A stretch of DNA of 64,000 bases from Aradus depressus (GCA_963662175.1 OY759215.1:27751534-27815533), one strand, 5' to 3'; positions 48,269 to 59,167 are shown, counted from the first letter of the stretch. The notes: generated by a model not told the origin, from the letters alone. Numbers and translations: made by a program.

Positions 48269-49260
48269 TAGGGCTGTGATTTATATGCATTTACATATTT
48301 TTTTCTATTAACTTCAGCATCCTAAACATTATCTTTACGTTTTGGCCCATATAGAATCAATTTAACCTACTTTTATTTAGCATATATCGCTAAAAATACA
48401 TATTTTTGCATATCTGAAGCTTATTCACATATTTTTGTATATCTGAAGCTTATTCACATATTTTTATTCATAGTATTGAGTTTTTTGGGCAGCTCAAATA
48501 CTGGGATATACTTGGTAAAGTAGGTACATACTATTTTAATTTTTTTTGCCATTTTAAATTTTTATGTTAACTGTCGATTAATAAAAATTAATCCCACTTT
48601 TTTCAAAATGTTTCCCCCTAAATTTGCTTCTGTTTGGCCAGGTGTACGCGTATTTTATTGAGTCAAGTGCATTCCAGGAACTCCAATGTTTCTCTTGAAT
48701 TCATTGTGTTCAAATTACAAACTTTTTATTCTGACTGTTCACTTTAATAATTTATTCTCGGAACTTTTATGCTCATTTCCCCCCTTCTTTTTTATCCTTT
48801 TGTAAATCGATCATTCAGTTTTACACGTTTGGTTAAAGGTGGTGAGCGAAGAGTCAGGAGTTGAATTGAGCCCAATGGATATTGGGGTTTTCAATTATGC
48901 GCCAGTTACTTCAATTGATGTGGAGCGCTCATTCAGCCGATACAAATCAATTTTTTTAATGCCAGACAGGCGATCCTTTTTGTTTCTAAATTTAAAAAGT
49001 TATTGTGTGTAATTGTAACAGTTTTTTAGACGATTAAGTTTTTCTCTGTTCAAATCATTTTTTACTTTATTTTTTGCTTATATATTTTTTATTCAATAAA
49101 TGTTATGTCTATAAAGATTTTCTATTACTTCTGTAGTTTATTTTATTCTATAGGTACTTTGTTCCTCTGCAGCCTTTCGCATATTTTTAATTTTATTTTT
49201 AATTGCCAAATATATTTGCATGTATATATGTGCATATTTAATTGTACTTTTAATGGATCA
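48269..49260 (+). mobile_element. hAT element remnant
   Basis: The left end TAGGGCTGTGATTTATATGC and repeated CATATTTTT phrases look like a hAT terminus with subterminal repeats. The inside holds a hAT C-terminal coding remnant. The right side shows TTTGCATGTATATATGTGCA and CATATTTAATT, a decayed inverse of the left end. No clear 8-bp duplication, so the limits are approximate. Confidence 0.6.
48842..49012 (+). pseudogene. hAT-type transposase C-terminal remnant
   Basis: The frame VSEESGVELSPMDIGVFNYA, then PVTSIDVERSFSRYKSIFLM and PDRRSFLFLNLKSYCV, stop. The APVTS.DVERSFS.YK.I...RR pattern is the C-terminal dimerisation region found in hAT transposases and derived proteins. No upstream domain remains and there is no start codon of its own. 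Confidence 0.8.
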
Positions 49261-50964
49261 TCGAAGAAAGTGTAATATATTTCGAATCCATTATCGTGTA
49301 ATATATTTCGTCACATATTAATAAATGTAAAGGTCAGTATATAATAAATTATCTTTTCTCTAATTATGTAATCTATTTATATAAGTACTTTTATTTCTTC
49401 ATAATTAAGCGGTTCATGTTAATTTTTTATTTATCTATATTTATTATTGTCTAGTTTTTATCCACTGTAGCACTAATTTATTTATTTTTGTATTTATATT
49501 TTTCTACGTCATACTGATACTTTATTTCATTGTTTCCTTTTATTTTTGACTCTGTATTTATTTATTCTTAGGGGACCTCGATCCCAGAATAAAATTTATT
49601 TTCATTTTAGACAGTTGCATGTTTTCTCCTCACATTTTGAGTTTGACAAGTTTTCTTCTGGGTCATTAAGCTTGAATTATTTGAAAATAGTGACTAAGAG
49701 TTATTCGTTATTGTATCAATTACTTGAAGCGCCTAGTTTCAAAACCCGCTATCTTCATTTTTGTATATTTTGAATATTAAATCGATTATTAACAATTGGA
49801 TGGTGCAGTAGTTTTTCTTTCCAAAACCTTTAAATCCTTGAAAAAATCAAGGTTGAATTAAGCTTGAAATCAAAACAAAAACCATCAGACCCAGAGGAAA
49901 AAAAGAACATGTGATTATAAAATAATATTTTATAATATTTTATTTTAATTGTAATATATTATATTAAAATATTGAATATTGCCCACCTACCTTTGTGGCC
50001 TTATTGAAGAAGAGCTGGCAGGAGACAGGGCTGAGGCCCATCATCATGACATGATACATGACTCTCCATATGACACATCACAAGACCATCGTTTTTTGTA
50101 TTTTTTTCCAATGATCCTCGCTACTGGAAAATAACTGCAATATATCATACACACCCCAACAGACATTTGATGGCCCGTTTCCAAACATCCTTGTAGGATA
50201 AATTTCATATAAATCCCAAAAGCTAATGTGTATATAATATGATTAAGTAACTCTTGAAGGTTTTGATAATTAATACCTTTTTAGAGTTACTTTTTCATGG
50301 GGAATGACATTAAAAACATTATTTTTTTAATGCCCTTCCCCGCTTTTTGAAAATAATAGATAGAGACAATAAAAAAATTGAAACCCCTGATATAAAAGTC
50401 GTGTACCATATATTGAAACATTTCTTCTACTGGTGAAGTGGATTATTAGTGGATTATTAAAAAAAGTTGATATATTAATTTCGAGCAAAAGGTAATAGAT
50501 TAAATATTAAAAATCTCGCGACTTTCAATGAAATGTTGCCTGAATAACCTCCACTTCCTCAGTACCGTCTGGGTGATTGAAACAAAAGAAATTAAAATGA
50601 ACACATATTTATTATGACACAAAAATTGAACATTAAATGAATACTAGGATAATAATGAAAAGAAATAATTAATCTAATAGTGAAGCCTGATGGGCAAAAG
50701 GCGACAATTGAAAATTTGTCTGTAGGGCATTATTAGTCCTTTATATGGCTTTACTGGCAATCCATGAATATTTGAAAAATAAAACCTCTTAGTTGAATTC
50801 CTCATTCCTGTCCTGCTGCGATGAAATGATGTCCTGGTGCGTCTAAAGGTGGGTGATGTTTTGAACGGAGTATCTCTTCAATGTGGAAATAAATGGCTGG
50901 CATCTCATCTCAAAATCGGAACGCAGAATAACGTGGATTCCGACAGGGATCCATTGCTGGACTA
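49261..50964. other. Long unassigned AT-rich stretch
   Basis: No gene and little recognisable repeat in 1.7 kb. 50268-50345 (TACTTTTTCATGGGGAATGA, TTTAATGCCCTTCCCCGC) resembles the region after V at 61345 and 59775. 49920-49980 is an AT palindrome-like TATAATATTTTATT patch. The rest may be single-copy. Confidence 0.35.
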
Positions 50965-51295
50965 GAGCGATGTGGAGTCCACCCGGTATCAGTCGCAAGA
51001 CTAGCTAATAATTAAACTGTATGACTACTTTCAACTTAGAAATTTCTATATAAATCGGCACTGAGAGCGACGTGGAGTCCACCCGGTATCAGTCGCAAGA
51101 CTCGTAATAATTAAACTGTATGACTACATTTTGCACTTAGAAAGATTTCTAGATAAATCGGCACTCGGAGCGACGTGGAGTCCACCCGGTATCAGTCGCA
51201 AGACTCGCAATAATTAAACTGTATGACTACTTTCAACTTAGAAAATTTCTATATAAATCGGCGCTGAGAGCGACGTGGAGTCCACCCGGTATCAG
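50965..51295. repeat. Tandem repeat of about 100 bp, 3.3 units
   Basis: Units start at 50965, 51065, 51168 and 51268 (partial), each beginning GAGCGACGTGGAGTCCACCC and containing TATCAGTCGCAAGACT, AATTAAACTGTATGACTAC and TTTCTATATAAATCGGC. Within each unit GTGGAGTCCAC is a perfect odd palindrome, and GCGAC/GTCGC flank it, so each unit can form a nested hairpin. No family elsewhere in the window. Confidence 0.92.
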
Positions 51296-51782
51296 CCGGT
51301 AGCTCTGATGAGATTGTGGTGGGGAGAAAACCGGTCGTGATGCCTGTTCATTGGCCCAAACTGCCCACCTACGTCATATGGGGAGGAGCCTAGAGTCTTC
51401 TTTGTTCGTACTTTCCTTTGTCCTCGATATAGTTTAAACAAGTTGCACCTGTCCAGGATGTTCTTCATTAAGATGCATCCGCTAAAAATTGAACTATTTC
51501 TGTTCTGACCCAAGTAGAGCCTCTGGACAGTGCTACTACTGTCTTTGGTGGCAGCTTCTCGCAACCTCATTTCTTTGTTCGTAAACCCGATTATGTCGCA
51601 AATAATTGGTGTAATCAGGATAATGCTACAATATACAATAACATATTTCGTTTTTATTTTCTTGGCTTAGTTATTCCTATAAGATTTGGCGAAATTACTT
51701 TGTTATGATAGAATACATTCCTGATTCAAATAATATTTATATTTTCTAAGTTGAGGAACGCGGACATATTGTGGAAACTTGT
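51296..51782. other. Unassigned segment
   Basis: A 92-codon minus frame (51292-51570) without recognised domain. No repeat match. Possibly single-copy. Confidence 0.3.
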
Positions 51783-51825
51783 AATAAATAAATAAAACAA
51801 ACTTATTTTTGAAATATTGTCTATT

Positions 51826-51895
51826 CCACTAAAGATATATAGTATATATATCTATATATACTATATATATCAATATATACTATATATCTTTAGTG
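51826..51895. repeat. AT hairpin, CCACTAAAGATATATAG arms
   Basis: CCACTAAAGATATATAGTAT and its inverse ATACTATATATCTTTAGTGG face each other across a TA-rich centre. Confidence 0.85.
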
Positions 51896-51918
51896 GAGTG
51901 AATGGTTATGAACATTAG

Positions 51919-51952
51919 TCTAGTTATGAACACGTTAGTTCATAACTAGACC
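51919..51952. repeat. Perfect 14-bp-arm hairpin
   Basis: GTCTAGTTATGAAC and GTTCATAACTAGAC around ACGTTA, directly 5' of the hammerhead-like core. Confidence 0.85.
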
Positions 51953-51974
51953 TGACGATGGTGTGAGACCGAAA
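51952..51974 (+). ncRNA. Hammerhead-like core with helix I partner
   Basis: CTGACGA (fits CUGANGA), one T, a GGT/ACC stem with loop GTGAG, then GAAA, CCGG and TA. Upstream ATAACTA (51942-51948) is exactly complementary to TAGTTAT (51979-51985), which could form helix I, though with 3 nt between helix and core. The 14-bp hairpin at 51919 competes for the same upstream strand. Confidence 0.45.
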
Positions 51975-52613
51975 CCGGTAGTTATATATTGTGTACGCCA
52001 AAAGTGGGGGTTCTAAACCTGTGGCCCCACAAATGGCCAGTGACAAGATTGTGTGGAGGCGAATCTATGGCAAAGCATAAATTCAACGTCTGGCAATATA
52101 AAGTGGACTGTATAATTAAGGAATCTAGAGAACTTACCCAAATGGTGAGATGAGAAGAACGTCCCACACAGGTCAGGGTGCTCCCCGAGCTGAAAGAGAA
52201 TGCAATGGCCAGAGAATTCCCCAAACAGTGGGAAAAGCTACTTACCTGATCTGCATGGTGTGGAAGCTGGGTGAAAGTTCTCGCATGGGTGGCAAAATAT
52301 AATAGGAAACTATGAACACTGGCAACTGTGAGACAAAATACTGGAAGCTAAGAAGGACCTTATCGGTCCGGAATCGGGAGACACAAGAGAGGCAGAACCT
52401 TCTGGGTTGGGATCTGGAGGCAAAAGAGAGAACCGTCTGGTGCGGCCGCTGGAAGCATAAGAGAGAAAGTGGGGGCGAAAGGGAGTGTAGGTAGATAGAT
52501 AAGCCACAACTAGCGGTCAAGTGGCCAAAACTAGTGGAATTGGTTTCGCCAAAATCCCACAGGTGACGCCACCAAAACTTAACTTAATTGGCGGCAACAT
52601 ATATATATATATA

Positions 52614-52757
52614 TGAAAGAGATGAAATATCATCGGAAAAAAATATATATATCTTTAGTGGAATAGACAATATTTCAAAAATAAGTTTGTTTTATTTATT
52701 TATTTATATTTTCGGCAAAGATGTCCATTTTTTTCCGATGATATTTCATCTCTTTCA
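52614..52757. repeat. Inverted repeat around the N right end
   Basis: GAAAGAGATGAAATATCATC (52614 on) and GATGATATTTCATCTCTTTC (to 52757) are exact inverses, each with a GGAAAAAAAT-type or ATTTTTTTCC-type inner part. Arms about 31 bp, spacer about 80 bp. Confidence 0.88.
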
Positions 52758-52941
52758 CGTCCATTCTTCAAATCATAATTAACGTTCTTTGTGACCTCAA
52801 GAAGGGACTTAAAATGCATTATGACTTGAAGAAGAAATTCCATTCTTCCAAAGAATGTATAATGAATCTCTGAAAGAAATAGTTCAAAGTAGTGTTTTGA
52901 TTGTTATGCAAAGCAACAAATCTTAAAATTTTTTTTTGTAC

Positions 52942-53057
52942 CTCATGCCCGGGCTTTAACTAACAGGTCATATCGCCTATCATCAGAGCACTCTTTCGTC
53001 ACTCTGATGGACATGTGCCCTACTATACTGTGGGAGTCCTAAATTTTGCCTACTCGG
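52942..53057 (-). mobile_element. SINE-A 3' fragment
   Basis: Reverse: CTCATGCCCGGGCTTTAACT, GCACTCTTTCGTCACTCTGA, GAGTCCTAAATTTTGCCTAC. 53058-53642 has no recognised feature. Confidence 0.88.
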
Positions 53058-53642
53058 GTATTACCTAGGAAGAGGTAGATCTTGACATCACAAAGGCTCA
53101 CAGGGTTTTCCTACCTCTCGAATAAAGAATATAAGGGTCTTAGCCGCTTGAACTCGCGATTTTTAGAAGGCAAGCTCACACCTTTTTTTAAAATAAATTT
53201 TCGAACGTTTTTAACAACTTTGGCGGTCGCTATTTATGGTTGGAAGGTAAGGCTTGGAGAAAGAGAGTGAGAAGATAGAAGCAGACAGCGGTACTACATA
53301 TAGTTAGTGAGCTATTGTGAGATATCTTGCCACTAACGATGTCACTTGTTCTACCTACTTTCCATCCAACATTTAGAGTACTTCATACTTCACCTCTAGA
53401 CCGTCTAACTTGTTCAGACAAGTGTAGTTAAGGTATCTCAGACAAGTTGAGACCTACCGCAATATATTTACCTGATTGAAAGGTTTAAAGGGGACATTCT
53501 ACCCTTCTCAGTATGGCTACAGCAGCATCGCAACTTGGCGAATAGGAGGCTTAGTTGGGAAGACAACGTCTTTTATTTCTAAGAGAAATCTCGCCTCACA
53601 ACATCCAATTGGTCTCTTCTATTTGTTGCCTGCCTTATATAT

Positions 53643-54175
53643 ATATACTAGCAGTAATACCCGACGTTGCCCGGGGAACTTTGACTTTTCTCCCAATATC
53701 TCCTATAAGGCTATTCAGTTCCTCGACAGTACATTCATGATGTTATGATTTTCAATTATTCATAGGGAATAAGGCTTATAGTCCTTCAACTGTAGTAACG
53801 CTAGCTTTGGAGCTAAAACTAATTTATTCAAAAAGATTTCTCATTAATCGTTGCAATGGTTTTCGAGTTACAAAGCTTGCGTGAGTGGATGCTGGGATGG
53901 ACCAGGGGTTGATTAAAAAATATACCTTAACCTTCCGGTAGATAAAACTTATCTATTCAAAAAGATTCCTCATTAATCATTGCAGTGGTTTTTGAGTTAC
54001 AAAGATTGCGTGGGTGGATGCTGGGATGGACCACATATTGAGGTACTAATACGCCTATAACCTTCCACAGACGATGACGAACAAATTAAAAAAAAAAATT
54101 AATCAAATCCATCAAGCCGTTCGTGAGTTATAGCGGTACATCGCACAGACATTTTCAGCTTTATATATATGATAT
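53643..54175 (+). mobile_element. CCCGACGTTGCCCGG-type element with internal duplication
   Basis: It begins ACTAGCAGTAATACCCGACG then TTGCCCGGGGAACTTTG, a start common to an interspersed class seen in many arthropod genomes. It ends CATCAAGCCGTTCGTGAGTT, ACAGACATTTTCAGC and a TA run. Inside, about 90 bp (ATTCAAAAAGATTTCTCATT ... GGATGCTGGGATGGACCA) is repeated about 131 bp later. No frame. Class (LINE 3' UTR versus other) is uncertain. Confidence 0.65.
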
Positions 54176-54780
54176 AGGGCGTAGCCAGCATTTTGAGCAG
54201 GGGGGGGGGGGCAAAGTTAGGCTACGAGGGTGGGGGGTACAGACTCCCGGGGGCACAGCCCGCAGTTTCCGTGGTTAGCGCTATAGACTTTTTGTTATTA
54301 ATTTGGGAGGCTCGGACCCCTAGAAACTCCCCCTGAGGTAACCACTGACTGTAATACATAAGCTGACTTTACATGAGCAGCAAAAATGCAAAGGCGGCAG
54401 CAGCAAATGCACGCTATGTTTTCTGTGCTTTTAGAATTAAATGACTTACAGCCAATAGTGTGCATCTGCTACTGCTGCGCTTTGCATTTTTACTGCGCAT
54501 GTAAAATCAGCTTTAAGAGAATAAATTATAACATAAATGAAGATTTTGAGCGAGGAAATGAAATGATCGAATCCATGTATATTTAAAAATTCAGGCGCCT
54601 GCCCCGCACTTGCAACAGCTGATTGCTGATTTAGGGGAAATTTGAAGATCCTATTGGTAACTTGCAAGCAATCCATTTTTAATAAAAACTGTTTTTTTAG
54701 TTTATTTCATTTTTATCTTGTTTTTTTTTGCTCTAGCCAGGGGGGGGGGCATAACTCATGCCCCCTCCTGGCTACGCCCC
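54176..54780. mobile_element. MITE with GGGCGTAGCCAG ends
   Basis: The left end AGGGCGTAGCCAGCATTTTG and right end CCTCCTGGCTACGCCCC are inverted, with G-runs next to both. ATATA borders each side (possible short duplication). The right end carries its own hairpin (GGGGGGCATAACTCATGCCC). About 605 bp, without a transposase. A smaller foldback is nested inside. Confidence 0.8.
54359..54513. mobile_element. Nested foldback element, arms about 57 bp
   Basis: AAGCTGACTTTACATGAGCA, GCAAAAATGCAAAGGCGGCA and AATGCACGCTA are mirrored by TAGTGTGCATCTGC, GCGCTTTGCATTTTTACTGC and GCATGTAAAATCAGCTT. Loop about 40 bp. Confidence 0.85.
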
Positions 54781-55124
54781 ATATACATAACTTTTCTTTA
54801 ATATTTTATTTTGTATTTGATTTGTTATATTTGCTTTTACATATTCAATTACAAACCAATATATAAATGAATATATGTTTGATGAGGCCAACTAGCATGG
54901 AACAGTTGTCCTTCCTCTATACAACAGAGAAACAAAATGTTGACAAACGTTTGAGATAATGTTAGCCAGATAGACTGAGTTCACATTTTGAGCCATCACA
55001 TTAAGAAATGGTAAAATGAATATAACTTTGAGGAAAGATGTTCAGTATTTAAGGTGTATTTTTTTTAGAGATTTTTTTTTTAGAGAAGAAAACAATTGAA
55101 TAAATAAATAATAATGAATAAAGA

Positions 55125-55565
55125 AATATAAAGTTATGTAATCGGTAAAACAAGAAAAAAAAAAATTCTGTCTGTGAACACGATATCTGCCGGTAGAATG
55201 AAGTTATCGACTCGAAATTTTTTATGTTTGACCAAAACCCCATAAGAGCAACCCCAACCCCTATCGATTTTTAGCCAATTCGGTCAAAGGAAAAAGGGAT
55301 AGCAGAGAGGACTCAACTCCAGAATTTCAATAACTTCAGTAGTAATGAATGTATCGATATGAAATTTTATATTTAAATTAGAAAACCTAAAAGGAAGGCA
55401 CCTATTAATTTTCCTCGACATTGGTCGAAGAGAAGGGAGAGGATAGAGAAGAGGGGTTCGACCCAAATACCCTAAAAAATTACCCTAATAACGTAATGAA
55501 TGTACATAATACTGCTTGGTAAATACTTATCCTATGATTCACCGACTTATTTTTTCATTTGGTTT
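55125..55565 (+). mobile_element. Family P copy, three modules, decayed
   Basis: AAAGTTATGTAATCGGTAAA, CTGTCTGTGAACACGATATC, CAATAACTTCAGTAGTAATG, AAATTACCCTAATAACGTAA and the end CCTATGATTCACCGACTTAT. The tip hairpin is absent. 54781-55124 is unassigned. Confidence 0.85.
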
Positions 55566-55589
55566 CGCTTGATGTGCCTTCCAAGTAAT

Positions 55590-55655
55590 ATAATATATAT
55601 ATATATATATATATAATATATATATATTATATATATAATATATTATATATTATAA
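55590..55655. repeat. AT/ATT microsatellite
   Basis: A nearly pure TA run with ATTATA interruptions, self-complementary. Confidence 0.9.
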
Positions 55656-56132
55656 TAACGCTCTCGAAGATGCAGCGTTTGCGACGACCGTTAGTCCTAG
55701 ACCCCGGCCTTTTTCTGCATCGTCATGTGAGTCGTTATATTTGTTTCCCTGGTTACGATGACCGACTCAGCTTGTCCTAATTGGTCCAGGGTATGCCCCT
55801 CTGTTTGAACCCACCCCCAGGACCCTTGGTTTTTGGTACTCCTGCCCTTCCCCCAACTCGGGCCTCAAGGGTCTCTTAAGTCCCTCCATTGTTTAACCTC
55901 CAACTTCAGACCTCTGCTAATTATCAAGTTTACACAGAACCATCCCACCAACTCACTCCTTCTCTCACCGATTGTCAAACTAAAATACCCCCCAATTACC
56001 GTCAACTTTTAGTTTGAATTTGAATTTTATAACAATTCGGTCGTACATTCATTTCGCACAACAATGCATCTCTAAGAATCTTTTTATCTGACAGCGGAGC
56101 GCGAAGTGATGGCAGCAATATTATCAAATGAG
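55656..56132. other. Unassigned segment
   Basis: A GC-richer interval at 55660-55920 (CTAGACCCCGGCC, CAACTCGGGCCTCAAGGG) with no recognised frame or family. Possibly a retroposon fragment or single-copy DNA. Confidence 0.3.
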
Positions 56133-56415
56133 GGTGCCGGTATCTCAGTGCTGGGCCGAGACCCTTAGTTTATTTTATCTGGTAGGTAAAATAAACTTAA
56201 GTATGCCGCCCTTCGGATGTTAAGCGATGGTCCCGAGCCTGTACGATGTCAGGTACTCGTTAAAGACTGTCTTGAGTGAATAAAAATTTAGTGTAGGCAA
56301 AATTTAGGGTTCCCACAGTAGAGTCGGGCTCATGGCCACCAGAGCGACGGAAGAGCACTTCTGTTAGTAGGCGATATGAGCTAGTTGTTAAAGCCCCGGC
56401 ATGAGTCACAATAAC
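56133..56415 (+). mobile_element. SINE-A copy, head deleted
   Basis: GAGGGTGCCGGTATCTCAGT joins directly to GGGCCGAGACCCTTAG, removing the anticodon-like region. Then GGTCCCGAGCCTGTACGATG, and tail GGCATGAGTCACAATAACTA. A TA microsatellite (56416-56490) follows. Confidence 0.9.
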
Positions 56416-56418
56416 TAA

Positions 56419-56490
<72 letters not shown>
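56416..56490. repeat. TA microsatellite
   Basis: About 75 bp of (TA)n with one G, lying between two SINE-A copies. Confidence 0.95.
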
Positions 56491-56492
<2 letters not shown>

Positions 56493-56834
56493 TTAGGTTA
56501 GGTTTTATGACTCATCCCCGGGCTTTAACTACGAGGTCATATCGCCTACTACCAGAGCGCTCTTTCGTCACTCTGGTGGACATGAGCCCGACTCTACTGT
56601 AGGAGTCCTAAATTTTGCCTACCCTAAATTTTTATTCATCTAGGGTAGGGGTCTTTAACGAGTACCTGACATCGTACAGGCTCGGGACCATCGCTTAACG
56701 TCCCATCCGAAGGACGGATTGCTTAAGTTTATTTTACCTCCCAGATAAAATAAACTAAGGGCCTCGGTCGGGTTACGAACCCACGACCTTGAGCTCAGAA
56801 GTCAAGCACGCATACCACTGAGCTACCGGCGCCC
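56491..56834 (-). mobile_element. SINE-A full-length, (TTAGG)n-like tail
   Basis: Starts GGTTAGGTTAGGTTTTATGA, the inverse of an AACCTAACC tail, and ends GAGCTACCGGCGCCCTC. Nearly consensus throughout, including the B-box inverse GGGTTACGAACCC. Pairs head to head with the copy at 57069. Confidence 0.95.
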
Positions 56835-57068
56835 TCTATATGTATTTATTATCTACTTTATCTACTGTATACAATTATTACTTTTGTACTCATATTTTCG
56901 TATTTATTTATTCATTTATTTTTACTTTTTAATAGTATTGTTAATTCTAATCCATGTGTGTCAGACTCTTAACAGTTAATATCTCCTTAAGTATCTGCAT
57001 TATAAGCTATCTTAATGTAAATATTCTTATGACGAATGTTATGGTTTAACGGACATAAAATAATAATT

Positions 57069-57415
57069 GAGGGCTCCGGTAGCTCAGTGGTATGCGTGCT
57101 TGACTTCTGAGCTCAAGGTCGTGGGTTCGTAGCCCGACCGAGGCCCTTAGTTTATTTTATCTGGGAGGTAAAATAAACTTAAGCACGCCGTCCTTCGGAT
57201 GGGACGTTAAGCGATGGTCCCGAGCCTGTACGATGTCAGGTACTCGTTAAAGACCCCTACCCTAGATGAATAAAAATTTAGGATAGGCAAAATTTAGGAC
57301 TTCCACAGTAGAGTCGGGCTCATGTTCACCAGAGTGACGAAAGAGCGCTCTGGTAGTAGGCGATATGACCTCGTTGTTAAAGCCCGGGCATGAGTCATAA
57401 AACCTAACCTAACCT
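57069..57415 (+). mobile_element. SINE-A full-length, CCTAA tail
   Basis: GAGGGCTCCGGTAGCTCAGT to GAGTCATAAAACCTAACC with two and a half CCTAA units. The probable duplication is AAAATAATAATT (57057-57068) / AAAATTATAATT (57416-57427), one mismatch. A reference copy for the family. Confidence 0.95.
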
Positions 57416-58315
57416 AAAATTATAATTATTATACTTCACTTTTTTCGGCTATATTTGACTTTTTTTTCGTAGTCGAGCTTTGTGTTTATTTGTAATTAAT
57501 TCTGTTATATTTATATCGTGGCTTAAGTTTTAATGTTTACGGTTTTTTTGCAAGAATAAATAACATAAATTTGATATAAGCATCATATCCTGTGTAATAC
57601 AAGATTGCCGTCAATGGTTGGGACCCTTCGTCGGATCTAAGATTTGATGTCTTTGACCTCAGGTTAATCTCTGGCGGTCAGTTGGTCTAGGTACCCACTG
57701 TCGAGTATTGGCTACTCGATGGTACAGCTTTTAGCGAAGTTTTGTTGGTAATCTTCGAGCACCGGGGCTTCCTCTGCTTATTCCTCCTTGGCGGTGAATC
57801 CCCGGAGATTTAAAAAAAAAATTCTGTTAGAGTCTCTGTAAGAGATTAGCATCTAAGTTGGATACTCTTCCCTCAGTGAAACAATTATAATACTTTAATT
57901 AAATGCATGAAGAAAGAAGCCAAAATAAGAAAGGAAAGGGATATGAATAATTTAGAAAATTTACAAAAATTCATTAGATTAATTTGGATGAACTGCAGGA
58001 TTATGAAGGTAACAAGTCTAACAGTTACAAAAATTCATTATTCAGAAAAATTTCGTGCTTCTCTGAGATGATACTGCATTTATTTTTATTTTTCCTATTT
58101 CACGAAACTCCCGTTTCCCTTCTTGTGGTCACTATGAACATTTTCTCCTGGGGAGCCCTTCTTTTTATAGTCCCTTGAAGCCATTATTTGAAGAGGATCA
58201 ATCAAATAATTACCGCGGAGATGTCAAGCAGTTAGTTCTTAGGAGAGAGAGTGCCACAGTGGAGGTTGATGCTATAAAAAGGAGGTCCCCCAGGAGGAAT
58301 GGTTGTTTGTGTTCG
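57416..58315. other. Unassigned stretch
   Basis: 57605-57820 is GC-richer (GGTTGGGACCCTTCGTCGG ... GGCGGTGAATCCCCGGAG) and ends in an A-run at 57811-57820, suggesting a retroposon fragment without a visible duplication. The rest is AT-rich with no family or gene. Confidence 0.4.
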
Positions 58316-58530
58316 TTATAATGACTAGTGCCCGGGCTTTAACTACGAGGTCACATCGCCTACTACCAGAGCGTTCCTTCGTCACACTGGTGGACATAAG
58401 CCCGACTCCACTGGGAGTCCTAAATTTTGTCTATCATACATTTTTATTCACCTAGTGTAGGGGTGGGTTTTCGAACCCACGATCTTGAGCTCAGTAAGCA
58501 GGCACGCATACCACTGAGCTACCGGCGCCC
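58316..58530 (-). mobile_element. SINE-A copy with internal deletion
   Basis: TGCCCGGGCTTTAACTACG to TATTCACCTAGTGTAGGGGT, then directly GGGTTTTCGAACCCACG and CCACTGAGCTACCGGCG. About 100 bp of the middle is missing; both tRNA-like boxes are kept. 58531-59165 has no recognised feature. Confidence 0.92.
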
Positions 58531-59167
58531 TGAGTATATTATATGATCTACTTAACACAAAGTTACTAACCACAACTTTTGTTTATTCTTACATTCATTT
58601 ATCTCACTCTTTGTGTAATTAAAAGTGCACATCATCATCAAGTAAACACACAAAAGTCTGAATCATTAATTTATCAATTTTTATTATAACTTTTTCAAGA
58701 TAAAATAAATTTAAGTCACTAAGAGTTAGTAAACCTTTTTCAACAGCTTAATTCAAAATCGATGTCCAAAATAAATTGAGTTTCTGGCAGGTTACACCTC
58801 AGAGAAAGGTATTTAAAAAAAACGACTTATAAAGATTAAATTGAGACAAAAGGATTATAATTTAATTTTAAAATATATAATTAATTGTACTAACACGTCT
58901 CTGCAGGATTTACCTTTTGTATTAGTATTTTTTTTTTATTACATTCCTATGCCTACGTATTTTTTATGCCACTTTCTAAAAAAAAAATTGTTTAAATAAT
59001 ATTAAATAAAGAAATGATCTATCTTTATACTTAAAATTGCTTAAAAAAAATTAAAATTACACAAATCTGTGGAATTGAAAAAAGCAATTTTTATTACACA
59101 AATAAAACTACTCTATATCAGCTAATATTTTTTAAAAACTAACGGAAATGTGTAAGAATATAAGAGT

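Larger units (their letters stand above)
51783..52708. mobile_element. Element N composite with 60-bp inverted ends
   Basis: The left end (51783-51843: AATAAATAAATAAAACAAAC, TTGAAATATTGTCTATTCCA) and right end (52646-52708) are inverted copies enclosing about 800 bp. The interior has a hammerhead-like core at 51952 and an otherwise unknown GC-richer part (52000-52590; GTCTGGTGCGGCCGCTGGAA). The arms relate to element N at 47820. Whether the whole moved as one unit is inference. Confidence 0.6.

Noticed and set aside
56488..56505. Telomeric or interstitial telomere repeat (TTAGG)
   Set aside because: Only two and a half units, and they are the inverse of a SINE-A tail, not an independent array.
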